Assembly (NCBI GenBank): GCA_036009105.1
Contig: DASYMJ010000042.1
Span: 1-26,360 of the forward strand
Reading direction: 5' to 3'
Length of the DNA stretch: 26,360 bases
Source of the DNA: JAFAVZ01 sp036009105
GTDB taxonomy: Bacteria; Acidobacteriota; Thermoanaerobaculia; Gp7-AA8
The position numbers and the translations under genes were made by a program. Below are positions 9,148-16,573 of this stretch, piece after piece. Numbering within the stretch: the first letter of the stretch is position 1; each line of letters begins with the position of its first letter. Below the pieces are notes generated by a model. That model was not told the DNA's origin. It did no database searches and saw nothing but the letters and a program-made list of their open reading frames with translations.

Positions 9148-9168
9148 CGTAGTAGGATTCCGCGCTTC

Positions 9169-10233
9169 ATGCGCACCGTCATCGCCGCGACCGGCAGTTA
9201 CATTCCGCCCGTTCGTGTTCCCAACGAGGCGTTCCTGAGCCACGACTTCCGCACCGCGGACGGCGCTCGGCTGGGGAAGACGAACCCGGAGATCGTGGCC
9301 CAGTTCGAGGCGATCACCGGCATCAAGGAGCGGCGGTACGCGCCGGACGAGCTGGTCACTTCCGACATCGCCTACGAGGCGGCGGCCGACGCCGTCGCCT
9401 CCTCCGGCGCGGACCGGGAGTCGCTCGATGCCATCCTCGTGGCGCACAACTTCGGCGACGTCCGCGCGGGGAGCCGGCGCTCGGACCTGGTGCCGGCGCT
9501 CGCCGCGCGGGTGAAGGCGCGGCTGCAGATCCGTAATCCGGCCACCGTGGCCTACGACCTCATCTTCGGCTGCCCCGGCTGGATCCAGGGGGTGATCACC
9601 GCCGACTCGATGATCCGGGCCGGCGACGCGCGGCGGGTGATGGTCATCGGCGCCGACACGCTCTCCCGCATCTCCGATCCGCACGACCGGGACAGCATGA
9701 TCTACGCGGATGGCGCGGCGGCCGCGATCGTGGAGGCGCGCGAGGAGGAGGGCGCGGGCATCCTGGCCCGCGCGGCGCGCTCGGACACGCTCGATCACTC
9801 CGGCATGCTGTTCATGGGGCCGTCGTACAACGAGGAGGTCTTCCTCGAGTCGCTGTTCCTGAAGATGGAGGGCCGCAAGCTGTACAAGTACGCCCTGCAG
9901 ACGGTGGCCGGCGCGATGAAGCAGTGTCTCGATGCGGCGGGCATCGCGCTGCGCGAGGTGAAGAAGATCCTCCTCCACCAGGCGAACGGCAAGATGGACG
10001 AGGCGATCTGCGCCGCGCTCTATGCCCTGGAAGGCGCCGAGCCGCCGGAAGGCGTCCTGCCCATGACCATCTCCTGGCTCGGCAACAGCTCGGTGGCCAC
10101 GGTGCCGACCCTGCTCGACCTGATCGTGAAGGGGAAGCTGGAAGGGCACGAGCTGCGCACGGGCGACATCGCGCTGTTCGCGTCGGTGGGCGCCGGGATG
10201 CACATCAATGCGTTCGTTTATCGGATGCCGTAG
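9169..10233 (+). CDS. 3-oxoacyl-ACP synthase III-like (KAS III / thiolase fold)
   Basis: Thiolase-fold condensing enzyme of 354 residues. The catalytic triad of the FabH class is intact: C135 in YDLIFGCPGWIQG, H270 in LLHQANGKM, N306 in SWLGNSSVATVP. Other family landmarks are the N-terminal ATGSYIPPVRVPNEAFL and DPHDRDSMIYADGAAAAIVE. Compared with E. coli FabH (317 residues) it carries extra length around HNFGDVRAGSRRSDLVPALAARVKARL (93-119), a pattern I associate with FabH-like proteins of Bacteroidetes. No ACP, FabD or FabF gene is nearby, so it may start a branched or special acyl chain rather than bulk synthesis. It follows the small lipoprotein by 21 bases and is convergent with the phosphatase, with 13 bases between stops. 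Confidence 0.88.
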   Translation: MRTVIAATGSYIPPVRVPNEAFLSHDFRTADGARLGKTNPEIVAQFEAITGIKERRYAPDELVTSDIAYEAAADAVASSGADRESLDAILVAHNFGDVRAGSRRSDLVPALAARVKARLQIRNPATVAYDLIFGCPGWIQGVITADSMIRAGDARRVMVIGADTLSRISDPHDRDSMIYADGAAAAIVEAREEEGAGILARAARSDTLDHSGMLFMGPSYNEEVFLESLFLKMEGRKLYKYALQTVAGAMKQCLDAAGIALREVKKILLHQANGKMDEAICAALYALEGAEPPEGVLPMTISWLGNSSVATVPTLLDLIVKGKLEGHELRTGDIALFASVGAGMHINAFVYRMP

Positions 10234-10246
10234 AGGCAACCGACAA

Positions 10247-10708
10247 CTACATCCTGTCCAGCGCCGCCGTCACCGCTCCGCCTCTCTCCAGCAGGCGGTC
10301 GGCGATCTCCAGCATCCGCCGGTTCGGCTTGGCGATCGGGCGCTGCTCGAGCACGCGGGCCAGCGCCTCGTCCTCCCGGCCGGCGCCGAGCAGGACGGTG
10401 TGGATGATGAAGGCGGCGGCGGAGGAGCGGCTGATGCCCGCCGCGCAGTGGATGAGGACGCGGCCGGGGCGGGCGGCCAGGGTGCGGGCGGCGTCGATGA
10501 TGCGCTGCACGTCGTGCTCCTTCGCGCCGGTGCCGTCGTACGCGTCGGCGAAGGTGAGGCGGATCTTTGCCGCCACGTTGTCGTAGCCGGCGGGGAGGAC
10601 GTCCTGCGTCTCGCCGATGGAGATCAGGAAGGTGACGCCCGAGCCGGCCGCGGAGAGGATCGCGCCCGCCTCATCGCGGCTGCACACCTCGACCACCAGC
10701 TCGCTCAT
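10247..10708 (-). CDS. Dual-specificity / tyrosine-type protein phosphatase
   Basis: Cysteine-dependent phosphatase of 153 residues. The P-loop HCAAGISRSS (87-96) has the full HCxxGxxRS signature with nucleophile C88 and R94. The general acid is probably D55 or D58 in LTFADAYDG. The preceding FLISIGETQDVLPAG matches the DSP core strand. It is a bare catalytic domain with no signal peptide, so it should be cytoplasmic. Substrates may be phosphoproteins or phosphorylated small molecules. Its ATG overlaps the TGA of the upstream WHy-domain lipoprotein by four bases (ATGA), so the two are co-translated, although one is exported and the other is not. Confidence 0.88.
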   Translation of the reverse strand: MSELVVEVCSRDEAGAILSAAGSGVTFLISIGETQDVLPAGYDNVAAKIRLTFADAYDGTGAKEHDVQRIIDAARTLAARPGRVLIHCAAGISRSSAAAFIIHTVLLGAGREDEALARVLEQRPIAKPNRRMLEIADRLLERGGAVTAALDRM

Positions 10709-11226
10709 CGGCCCGAATTGGAGCCGCTGGAGTAGACGGTCACCGGGAAGGTCAGGCGGCCGACCGGCGTGTCGTAATACGCGTTGCCGCGCAGCTCGTA
10801 GCGCGCGCGGTTGCCCTGGATCACGTCCGCCATCTCGCGCCAGATGTTGCGGATGGCCTGGTAGTCGACGCGGCTGCGCAGGTTCACCTCGCCGAAGCCG
10901 CGGGCGGGGATGCTCACGTTCTGGATGGTGTTCGAGCGGAGGAGCTGGTTGCCGTTGACCAGGAAGTCGAAATCGACGGCGGAGAGCTTGAGGCCGACGG
11001 AATTGGGATTCTCGACGCCGAGGGTGAAGTCGAAGTCGATGGAGGAGGCGGAGAGGGGGAGGGCGATGTCGACGCGCGGCCGGAGATTGCGGATGGAGTA
11101 CCGCGGATTCTCGATGTTCACCGCCCTGGCCAGCGTGCTGCAGCCGGAGATGGTGAGCGTGATCGCCGCCAGCGCGAAACAGGCTCCGGTGAGGAGCATG
11201 GCGTAATAGAAAGAAGAGCGCTTCAT
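10705..11226 (-). CDS. LEA14-like (WHy domain) lipoprotein
   Basis: Predicted envelope lipoprotein, 173 residues. Signal segment MKRSSFYYAMLLTGACFALAAITLTISGC with lipidation at Cys29. The mature part is a single WHy/LEA14-like beta sandwich: IDFDFTLGVENPNSVGLKLSAVDFDFLVNG, then SIPARGFGEVNLRSRVDY, then ARYELRGNAYYDTPVGRLTFPVTV. Such domains occur in desiccation-related and envelope proteins. The precise role here is unknown. An in-frame ATG six codons earlier exists, but 11226 gives the cleaner signal peptide. It is first in a two-gene unit with the phosphatase. A second protein of the same fold is encoded at 12230-12700. Confidence 0.83.
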   Translation of the reverse strand: MKRSSFYYAMLLTGACFALAAITLTISGCSTLARAVNIENPRYSIRNLRPRVDIALPLSASSIDFDFTLGVENPNSVGLKLSAVDFDFLVNGNQLLRSNTIQNVSIPARGFGEVNLRSRVDYQAIRNIWREMADVIQGNRARYELRGNAYYDTPVGRLTFPVTVYSSGSNSGR

Positions 11227-11264
11227 GCGAGGGGCGCTGTGCAAGGTTATTGCCCGGCTGGCGG

Positions 11265-11349
11265 CGATCAGCGATCAGCGATCAGGAGTGACCAGCTGAG
11301 AGGACGGTCCGTCGCTGGGTGGGTACTCCTGATCGCCGATCGCTGATCG
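11265..11349. repeat. 25-bp inverted repeat with 35-nt loop in a divergent gap
   Basis: Left arm 11265-11289 and right arm 11325-11349 pair with one mismatch in 25. The left arm contains three tandem GCGATCA-type units and ends in GGAGT. The element sits between two divergent genes (start codons at 11226 and about 11425), so it cannot be a terminator for either. It may be a REP/MITE-like element or a regulatory cruciform. Confidence 0.85.
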
Positions 11350-11424
11350 TCCCTACCCGCCGGCCGCCCGCCAATATGCTATGGTCTGCCGGTTGCACTG
11401 TCCTTTGACTTCGAGGTGAACGGA

Positions 11425-12129
11425 TTGGGGACGACCGCGGTCATCGCTGCCTACAACGAGGAACGGACGATTGGTCACGTCCTGGAGGTCCTCACCGGGC
11501 ACAGGCTCATCGACGAGGTCATCGTGGTCAGCGACGGCTCCACCGACCGGACCGTGGAGATCGCGCGTTCCTTCGACGTGAAGGTCATCGCTCTGCGCGA
11601 GAACCGGGGCAAGGGCTTCGCCATGAAGGTCGGCGTCGAGAATGCCTCCCACCACCTCCTCTTCTTCGCCGACGGCGACATGATCGTCACCGATGAGCAC
11701 GTCGACACCCTCGTCCTGCCCGTCCTGCGCGGCGACTGCGAGATGAACATCGGCGTCCGCCACCGCGGCCCGGTCCTGGACTGGTTCCACCTCAAGATGC
11801 AGTTCGGCCCCGTCCTCTCCGGCATCCGGGTCATGACCCGCGAGGTGTGGGACGTGGTGCCGCCGCAGTACCAGGAGCGGTTCAAGATCGAGGCGGCGCT
11901 CAACTGCTTCTGCTCCCGCGCCGGCTTCCGCCAGCTCCACACCGTGATCCACAACCTCGGCCACATCACCAAGGAATCGAAGCGCGGCGTCGCCCCCGGC
12001 CTCAAGGCCCGCTGGGAGATGTCGCGGGAGGTCTTCCTCCTGCTGTTCGAGCTCTACGTGTTCGAGTCCTGGCGCTGGACGCCGCCTCCCGGCGAGGCGC
12101 CGGTGCCGGAGTACGATTTGTTCGAATGA
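11425..12129 (+). CDS. Family 2 glycosyltransferase (polyprenyl-phosphate sugar transferase type)
   Basis: GT-A fold glycosyltransferase of 234 residues. The nucleotide-binding start AVIAAYNEERTIG is followed by EVIVVSDGSTDRT (31-43), ENRGKGFAMKVG (59-70) and the metal-binding DGD at 83-85 in FFADGDMIV. The size and layout resemble dolichyl/polyprenyl-phosphate sugar synthases, but there is no transmembrane tail. The sugar and acceptor are unknown. I place the start at TTG 11425, because GAGGTG lies six bases upstream and the product then opens MGTTAVIAAYNEE, as the family does. GTG 11416 in the same frame is the alternative and adds three residues. The gene stands alone, flanked on each side by a minus-strand LEA14-like lipoprotein gene. 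Confidence 0.85.
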   Translation: MGTTAVIAAYNEERTIGHVLEVLTGHRLIDEVIVVSDGSTDRTVEIARSFDVKVIALRENRGKGFAMKVGVENASHHLLFFADGDMIVTDEHVDTLVLPVLRGDCEMNIGVRHRGPVLDWFHLKMQFGPVLSGIRVMTREVWDVVPPQYQERFKIEAALNCFCSRAGFRQLHTVIHNLGHITKESKRGVAPGLKARWEMSREVFLLLFELYVFESWRWTPPPGEAPVPEYDLFE

Positions 12130-12130
12130 G

Positions 12131-12228
12131 TGATCCTGAGTCCCGCGGAGGACGAAGGATCCGTACCGACCTCGCGCCGCGCCAGAAGGTGCGGATCCAT
12201 TCGGCGTCTGCCCGCCCCAGGATGACAC
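12131..12228. repeat. Dispersed palindromic repeat, two inverted arms (BIME-like)
   Basis: Arms at 12131-12167 and 12186-12228 are imperfect reverse complements of each other, separated by about 18 bases, and could fold as one long hairpin. Both match the single arm at 7544-7585. It fills the gap between the convergent glycosyltransferase and LEA14-like genes, a usual home for REP elements, and could also end transcription from both sides. Confidence 0.75.
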
Positions 12229-12229
12229 T

Positions 12230-12700
12230 TCACCCGCGCGGCCGGTCCCACTGCCCGAGATCCTTCACCAGCACCTGCTGGAAGGGGCCGGCCGGCGTGT
12301 TGAAGTAGACGATGGCGCGCACCGTGACCGGCTCGGTCGCGCCGAAGCCGTTCGGGCCGCCGCCCCGCGCGTAGCCGTGGGCCCAGAACGTCACCGCGTC
12401 GACGCTGCCGGCCGGGATCTGTTTGTCGAAGACGAAGCTCTCGCGGCGCAGCACGTACGCGCCGGTGCTGATCGTGCCGATCTCCACCCGCCGCACGGTG
12501 AGCGGCTCGGCCGAGCGGTTCCCCACGTGCAGCGCGAACTGGACGTCGATCCTTCCCGCCGGATAGCCGAGCTCGGAGGGGCCGACGAGCTGTTCGAGGG
12601 CCAGCTGCGGTTTGACCAGGCTCGCGTTCTTGTTCTTGTTCGCGGAGGAGCAGGAGGCGATGAGAGAGGCGGCAGCGAGAAGGAGCAGCGCGCGTTTCAT
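12230..12700 (-). CDS. LEA14-like lipoprotein (second copy of the fold)
   Basis: Predicted lipoprotein of 156 residues. Signal peptide MKRALLLLAAASLIASC with lipidated Cys17 is followed by a polar Asn/Lys linker (SSANKNKN). The mature part has the same beta-sandwich layout as the 10705-11226 protein: GRIDVQFALHVGNRSAEPLTVRRVEIG, then FDKQIPAGSVDAVTFWAHGYA, then TEPVTVRAIVYFNTPAG. Sequence identity between them looks low, so they are distant paralogues at most. Start ATG 12700 is fixed by the signal peptide. The minus strand shows TACAAT six bases before the ATG, which would give a leaderless mRNA. It is divergent from the DUF2071 gene with 22 bases between starts. Confidence 0.8.
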   Translation of the reverse strand: MKRALLLLAAASLIASCSSANKNKNASLVKPQLALEQLVGPSELGYPAGRIDVQFALHVGNRSAEPLTVRRVEIGTISTGAYVLRRESFVFDKQIPAGSVDAVTFWAHGYARGGGPNGFGATEPVTVRAIVYFNTPAGPFQQVLVKDLGQWDRPRG

Positions 12701-12706
12701 GAGTGC

Positions 12707-12712
12707 ATTGTA
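12707..12712 (-). promoter_or_regulatory. Putative -10 box TACAAT, leaderless start of the lipoprotein gene
   Basis: TACAAT on the minus strand matches TATAAT at five of six positions. It ends six bases before ATG 12700, so transcription would begin at or next to the start codon. No clear -35 box is seen. Confidence 0.4.
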
Positions 12713-12716
12713 GGAT
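12711..12716 (+). promoter_or_regulatory. Putative -10 box TAGGAT of the DUF2071 gene, overlapping the opposite -10
   Basis: TAGGAT lies six bases before GTG 12723 and shares two base pairs with the minus-strand TACAAT. AGGA within it could instead be a Shine-Dalgarno site seven bases from the GTG, so the role is ambiguous. Confidence 0.3.
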
Positions 12717-12722
12717 GCCGCC

Positions 12723-13484
12723 GTGCAGACGCCCGACCCGATCGACCGCATCTCTCCCACGCTCGCCCCCGAGGCGTCACCGCTCATGCACCAGAGCTGG
12801 CACCACCTTCTTTTCCTCCATTGGGAAGTGCCGGCCATGGAGCTCCAGGCCCTCCTCCCGCCCGGGCTCGATCTCGACACGTACGACGGCATCGCCTACG
12901 TCGGCCTCATCCCCTTCACCCTCAGCGGCGTGCGGCCGGTCGGCATCCCCGCCATGCCCGGCCTCTCCACGTTTCACGAGGTGAACGTCCGCACGTACGT
13001 GCACCGCAACGGCAAAGACCCCGGCGTCTGGTTCTTCAGCCTGGACGCCTCCAGCGTGCTCGCCGTGACCGCGGCGCGCGCCGCGTATCACCTGCCGTAC
13101 TTCAATGCCTCGATCGATTTCAAAGCGTCGGACGAGGCGCTGCCTGCCGTCGAATTTCAGACCCGTCGCGACGACAGCCGCGGCGCCATGCCGGCCAATG
13201 CGCGCATCCGTTATCGCCCCGTCGAAGGCCCGGTGCAGGCCGCGCGGCCGAACAGCCTGGAGCACTTCCTCATCGAGCGCTACATCCTCTATGCCGCGGA
13301 CGAAGGGAAAAACCTCTATAAGGCGCGCGTCCACCATCAGCCTTATCCGCTCCAGCGCGCCGAGGTGCTGGAACTGGAGGAGACGCTGGTATGGAGCGCC
13401 GGTGTCAGGCGGCCCCAGGAGCCGGCGCTGCGGCATTACGCACGAGGGGTGGACGTAAATGTATATGGCGTGGAGAAGGTCTAG
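12723..13484 (+). CDS. DUF2071 (YqjF-like) protein
   Basis: Predicted 253-residue soluble protein of the DUF2071/YqjF family, biochemical role unknown. Seen: the typical opening HQSWHHLLFLHWEVPAMELQALLPPGLDLDTYDGIAYVGLIPFTLSGVRP, then FHEVNVRTYVHRNGKDPGVWFFSLDASS, LPYFNASIDF, and the late FLIERYILYAADEGKNLYKARVHHQPYPLQRA. Length and motif order are normal for the family, which is related in fold to acetoacetate decarboxylase. The start is GTG 12723. No in-frame ATG precedes the conserved part except one at 12786, which would cut into it. It is divergent from the LEA14-like lipoprotein by 22 bases. The next gene starts 12 bases after its stop, and its stop codon TAG forms part of a -10-like TAGAAT. 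Confidence 0.85.
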   Translation: MQTPDPIDRISPTLAPEASPLMHQSWHHLLFLHWEVPAMELQALLPPGLDLDTYDGIAYVGLIPFTLSGVRPVGIPAMPGLSTFHEVNVRTYVHRNGKDPGVWFFSLDASSVLAVTAARAAYHLPYFNASIDFKASDEALPAVEFQTRRDDSRGAMPANARIRYRPVEGPVQAARPNSLEHFLIERYILYAADEGKNLYKARVHHQPYPLQRAEVLELEETLVWSAGVRRPQEPALRHYARGVDVNVYGVEKV

Positions 13485-13487
13485 AAT
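13482..13487 (+). promoter_or_regulatory. Putative -10 box TAGAAT before the GGDEF-EAL gene
   Basis: TAGAAT matches the -10 consensus at five of six bases and ends nine bases before TTG 13497. It includes the stop codon of the DUF2071 gene. No Shine-Dalgarno sequence lies at normal spacing, so a very short or absent leader is likely. Confidence 0.33.
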
Positions 13488-13496
13488 CTCCGGACG

Positions 13497-16400
13497 TTGT
13501 CCATCGACCCCGTCCGCGATCCAGAGCAGCGGCTGCGCCGCCACAATCAGGTACTGATCGAGCTGGCCATGCGCCAGTCGGTCAGCGGCGGCAATCTGGC
13601 CGAAGCGCTGCGCGAGCTCACCCAGGCCGCCGCCGCGACGCTCGAGGTCGACCGCGTCAGCATCTGGTTCTATACGCCCGACCGGCGGGGCATCCACTGC
13701 GTGGAGCTGTTCCAGCGCTCCACCGGCGAGCACTGCGCGGGCATCGAATTGGCGGCGGCGGACCATCCTGCCTATTTCGCGGCGCTGGAGCAGGAGCGCA
13801 CCATCGCCGCCCACGACGCCTGCCGCGATCCGCGCACGGCCGATTTCCGCGACGGCTACCTGGTCCCGCTCGGCATCACCTCGATGCTGGACGCGCCGAT
13901 CCGCCGCATGGGGCAGATGCGCGGCGTGGTCTGCCACGAGCACATCGGCGCACAGCGTTGGTGGACGGTGGAGGAGGAGGCGTTCGCCAGCTCCATCGCC
14001 GACCTGGCCGCGGCGGCCGTCGACGCCGGGGAGCGGCGCGAGGCGCAGGAGTCGCTCCGCCGGCGCGCCGACTTCGAGCGCCTCGTCTCCGGCATCTCCA
14101 CGCACTTCATCAACGTGGCGCCGGAGGAGGTCGACGCCGGCATCGAAGAAGCGCTGGCCGCCATCGGCGAGTTCACCGGCGCCGACCGGGCGCACGTGGT
14201 GCTCCTCAGCGACGACTGGATGTACGGCAACATGACCCACGAGTGGCACGGCGAAGACGTCGAGCCGCGCAAGCAGCTCCTGGTGGAAGTCCCCACCGCC
14301 GACTTCCCCTGGACCCTGGGTACGCTCAGCTCCGGCGCGAACATCGTCATGCGCTCGCTGGACGACATCCCGCCCGAGGCCGTCGGGGAGCGGCGTCTGC
14401 AGGAGGCGTTCGGCACGAGGTCCGGCCTGGCCGTGCCGCTCATCGTCAACCGCACGCTCACCGGCTTCCTCGGCATCAACTACACGAAGGCGGAGAACGC
14501 CTGGCCGGAGGATGCGATCGCGCTGTTGCGCATCGTGGGCGAGATCTTCATCAGTGCGCTGGAGCGGGTGCGCACCGTGCGCGCGTTGCGCGCCAGCGAG
14601 CTGCGCCACCGCCTGCTCTTCGAGCGCAATCTGGCCGGCGTCTACAACAGCACGCCGGACGGGCGGATCCTCGACTGCAACGACGCGCTGGCGCACATGC
14701 TCGGCTACCAGACGCGTGAGGATTTGATGCGGCAGAACGCGCGCGACCTCTACGTCGACCCGGAGCAGCGCGACCGCTTCGCGCAGCTGGTGCGCGAGCG
14801 CCGCTCGGTGGCCAACCTCGAGCTCCGCCTGCGCGGCAGGAACGGCCGGGACGTGTGGCTGCTCGAATCGGTGCACGTGGCGGGAGGCGAGGGCGGGGAG
14901 ATCTTCGAGGGGACGGTCATCGACATCACCGACCGCAAGCTGGCCGAGGAGGCGCTGCGGGAGAGCGAGTCGCGCTATCGGTTGATGGCCGAGAACTCGA
15001 CCGACATGATCACCCGCACGACCTACCGCGGCACGCTCCTCTACGCCTCCGACGCCGTGCGCCGCCACCTGGGCTACCACCCGGCGGAGATGATCGGCCG
15101 CTCGATCTACGACTTCATCCTGGAGCGCGATCACGACGCGGTGCGCGAGGTGACCGCGCAGCTGCCCGCGACGTTCTGCTATCGCGCGCGGCGGCAGGAC
15201 GGCACGGCGGTCTGGTTCGAGACGACCAGCCGCGCCATCGTTGATCCGCAGACGCAGCGCGTGGCGGAGATCGTCTCCGTCTCGCGCGACATCACCGAGC
15301 GGCGCTCGGCCGAGGAGCAGATCGAGTATCAGGCTTACCACGATGCGCTCACCGGGCTGCCGAACCGCGCGCTGTTCCGCGACCGGCTGACCGTCGCGCT
15401 GGCCCATGCGAAGCGGCTGGAGGGCTCGCTGGCCGTGATGTTCCTCGACCTGGACAGCTTCAAGTTCGTGAACGACACCCTCGGCCATTCGCTGGGCGAC
15501 GAGCTGCTGAAAGTCGTCGCCGGCCGGCTGCTTTCCGTGCTGCGGGAGGAGGACACCATCGCCCGCATGGGCGGCGACGAGTTCACGGTGCTCATCAGCG
15601 ACCTCCGCTCGCCCGACCACGCGGCGAAGATCGCGCAGAAGCTGCTGGACGCGGTCGGCCAGCCGGCGCGCATCGAAGGGCATGAGCTCTTCGTCACCAC
15701 CTCCATCGGCATCGCGCTCTACCCGAATGACGGCGACTCGGCCGAGGCGCTGCTCAAGAACGCGGACAACGCGATGTACCGGGCCAAGGACGCGGGCCGC
15801 AACTCCTACCAGCTCTGCACCGCCTCCATGAACAGCCGCGCGCTGGAGCGCCTCTCGGTGGAGAACGCGCTGCGCCGCGCGCTGGAGCGGGAGGAGCTGG
15901 TGCTGCATTACCAGCCGCAGCTGCGGCTCGATACGCGGCAGGTGGTGGGGATGGAGGCGCTGCTGCGCTGGAACCGTCCGGGCCACGGGCTGGTCTCGCC
16001 GGCCACGTTCATCCCCATCGCGGAAGAGACGCGGCTCATCGTGCCGATGGGGGAGTGGGTGGTGCGGGAAGCATGTCGCCGGGCCGTGCAGACCCCGGGC
16101 GTGCGGATGGCGGTGAACCTCTCCCCGCGCGAGTTCCAGCATTCCGACCTGCGCCGGATGATCGCCGCCGCGATCGAGGAGTCCGGCCTCGATCCCCGCC
16201 TGCTGGAGATCGAGATCACGGAGAGCACGGCCATGCTCAACACGGAGCGGACCCTGACCACGCTGCGCGGCCTGCGCGAGATGGGCGTGCGCATCGCCAT
16301 CGACGACTTCGGCACCGGCCACTCCTCCCTCAACTACCTGCGCAGCTTCCCCATCGACAGCGTGAAGATCGACCAGGCCTTCGTGCACGAGCTGGACGCG

Positions 16401-16562
16401 AGCCCCAGCGACCGCGCCATCGTCTCCGCCATCATCGCCATGGCCCACGGCCTCGGCCTCCGCGTGACCGCCGAGGGCGTCGAGACCGAGGCCCAGGCGC
16501 GGTTCCTGGCGGAGGCCGGGTGCGAGGAAGTGCAGGGGTTTCTGTTCGGACGGCCGGGGTAG
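13497..16562 (+). CDS. Hybrid diguanylate cyclase/phosphodiesterase, GAF-GAF-PAS-PAS-GGDEF-EAL
   Basis: Soluble c-di-GMP enzyme of 1021 residues. Two GAF-like sensor domains (about 20-178 and 192-356) are joined to two PAS domains (about 368-482, ending GTVIDITDRKLAEEAL, and 492-606, ending SVSRDITERRSAEEQ). These are followed by GGDEF (about 612-775) and EAL (about 785-1020). The GGDEF motif is perfect at 692-696. An RxxD inhibitory site (R683-D686) lies five residues before it. The EAL motif is intact (E820-L822), as are N874, EITE (906-909), DDFGTG (936-941), K957 and E993. Both activities may therefore work. No membrane segment is seen, so the inputs are cytoplasmic. The chain stops at GFLFGRPG, leaving almost no tail after EAL. 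The start TTG 13497 is the weakest point. ATG 13569 is the next in-frame choice. Confidence 0.93.
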   Translation: MSIDPVRDPEQRLRRHNQVLIELAMRQSVSGGNLAEALRELTQAAAATLEVDRVSIWFYTPDRRGIHCVELFQRSTGEHCAGIELAAADHPAYFAALEQERTIAAHDACRDPRTADFRDGYLVPLGITSMLDAPIRRMGQMRGVVCHEHIGAQRWWTVEEEAFASSIADLAAAAVDAGERREAQESLRRRADFERLVSGISTHFINVAPEEVDAGIEEALAAIGEFTGADRAHVVLLSDDWMYGNMTHEWHGEDVEPRKQLLVEVPTADFPWTLGTLSSGANIVMRSLDDIPPEAVGERRLQEAFGTRSGLAVPLIVNRTLTGFLGINYTKAENAWPEDAIALLRIVGEIFISALERVRTVRALRASELRHRLLFERNLAGVYNSTPDGRILDCNDALAHMLGYQTREDLMRQNARDLYVDPEQRDRFAQLVRERRSVANLELRLRGRNGRDVWLLESVHVAGGEGGEIFEGTVIDITDRKLAEEALRESESRYRLMAENSTDMITRTTYRGTLLYASDAVRRHLGYHPAEMIGRSIYDFILERDHDAVREVTAQLPATFCYRARRQDGTAVWFETTSRAIVDPQTQRVAEIVSVSRDITERRSAEEQIEYQAYHDALTGLPNRALFRDRLTVALAHAKRLEGSLAVMFLDLDSFKFVNDTLGHSLGDELLKVVAGRLLSVLREEDTIARMGGDEFTVLISDLRSPDHAAKIAQKLLDAVGQPARIEGHELFVTTSIGIALYPNDGDSAEALLKNADNAMYRAKDAGRNSYQLCTASMNSRALERLSVENALRRALEREELVLHYQPQLRLDTRQVVGMEALLRWNRPGHGLVSPATFIPIAEETRLIVPMGEWVVREACRRAVQTPGVRMAVNLSPREFQHSDLRRMIAAAIEESGLDPRLLEIEITESTAMLNTERTLTTLRGLREMGVRIAIDDFGTGHSSLNYLRSFPIDSVKIDQAFVHELDASPSDRAIVSAIIAMAHGLGLRVTAEGVETEAQARFLAEAGCEEVQGFLFGRPG

Positions 16563-16573
16563 GGGGGAAGTCG

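Noticed and set aside
6835..10239. 1134-codon open frame on the minus strand crossing several genes
   Set aside because: Only its 6835-7542 end is real (rsmE). The rest is antisense to KAS III and out of frame with the permease, with Arg/His/Gly-rich shadow composition typical of high-GC DNA.
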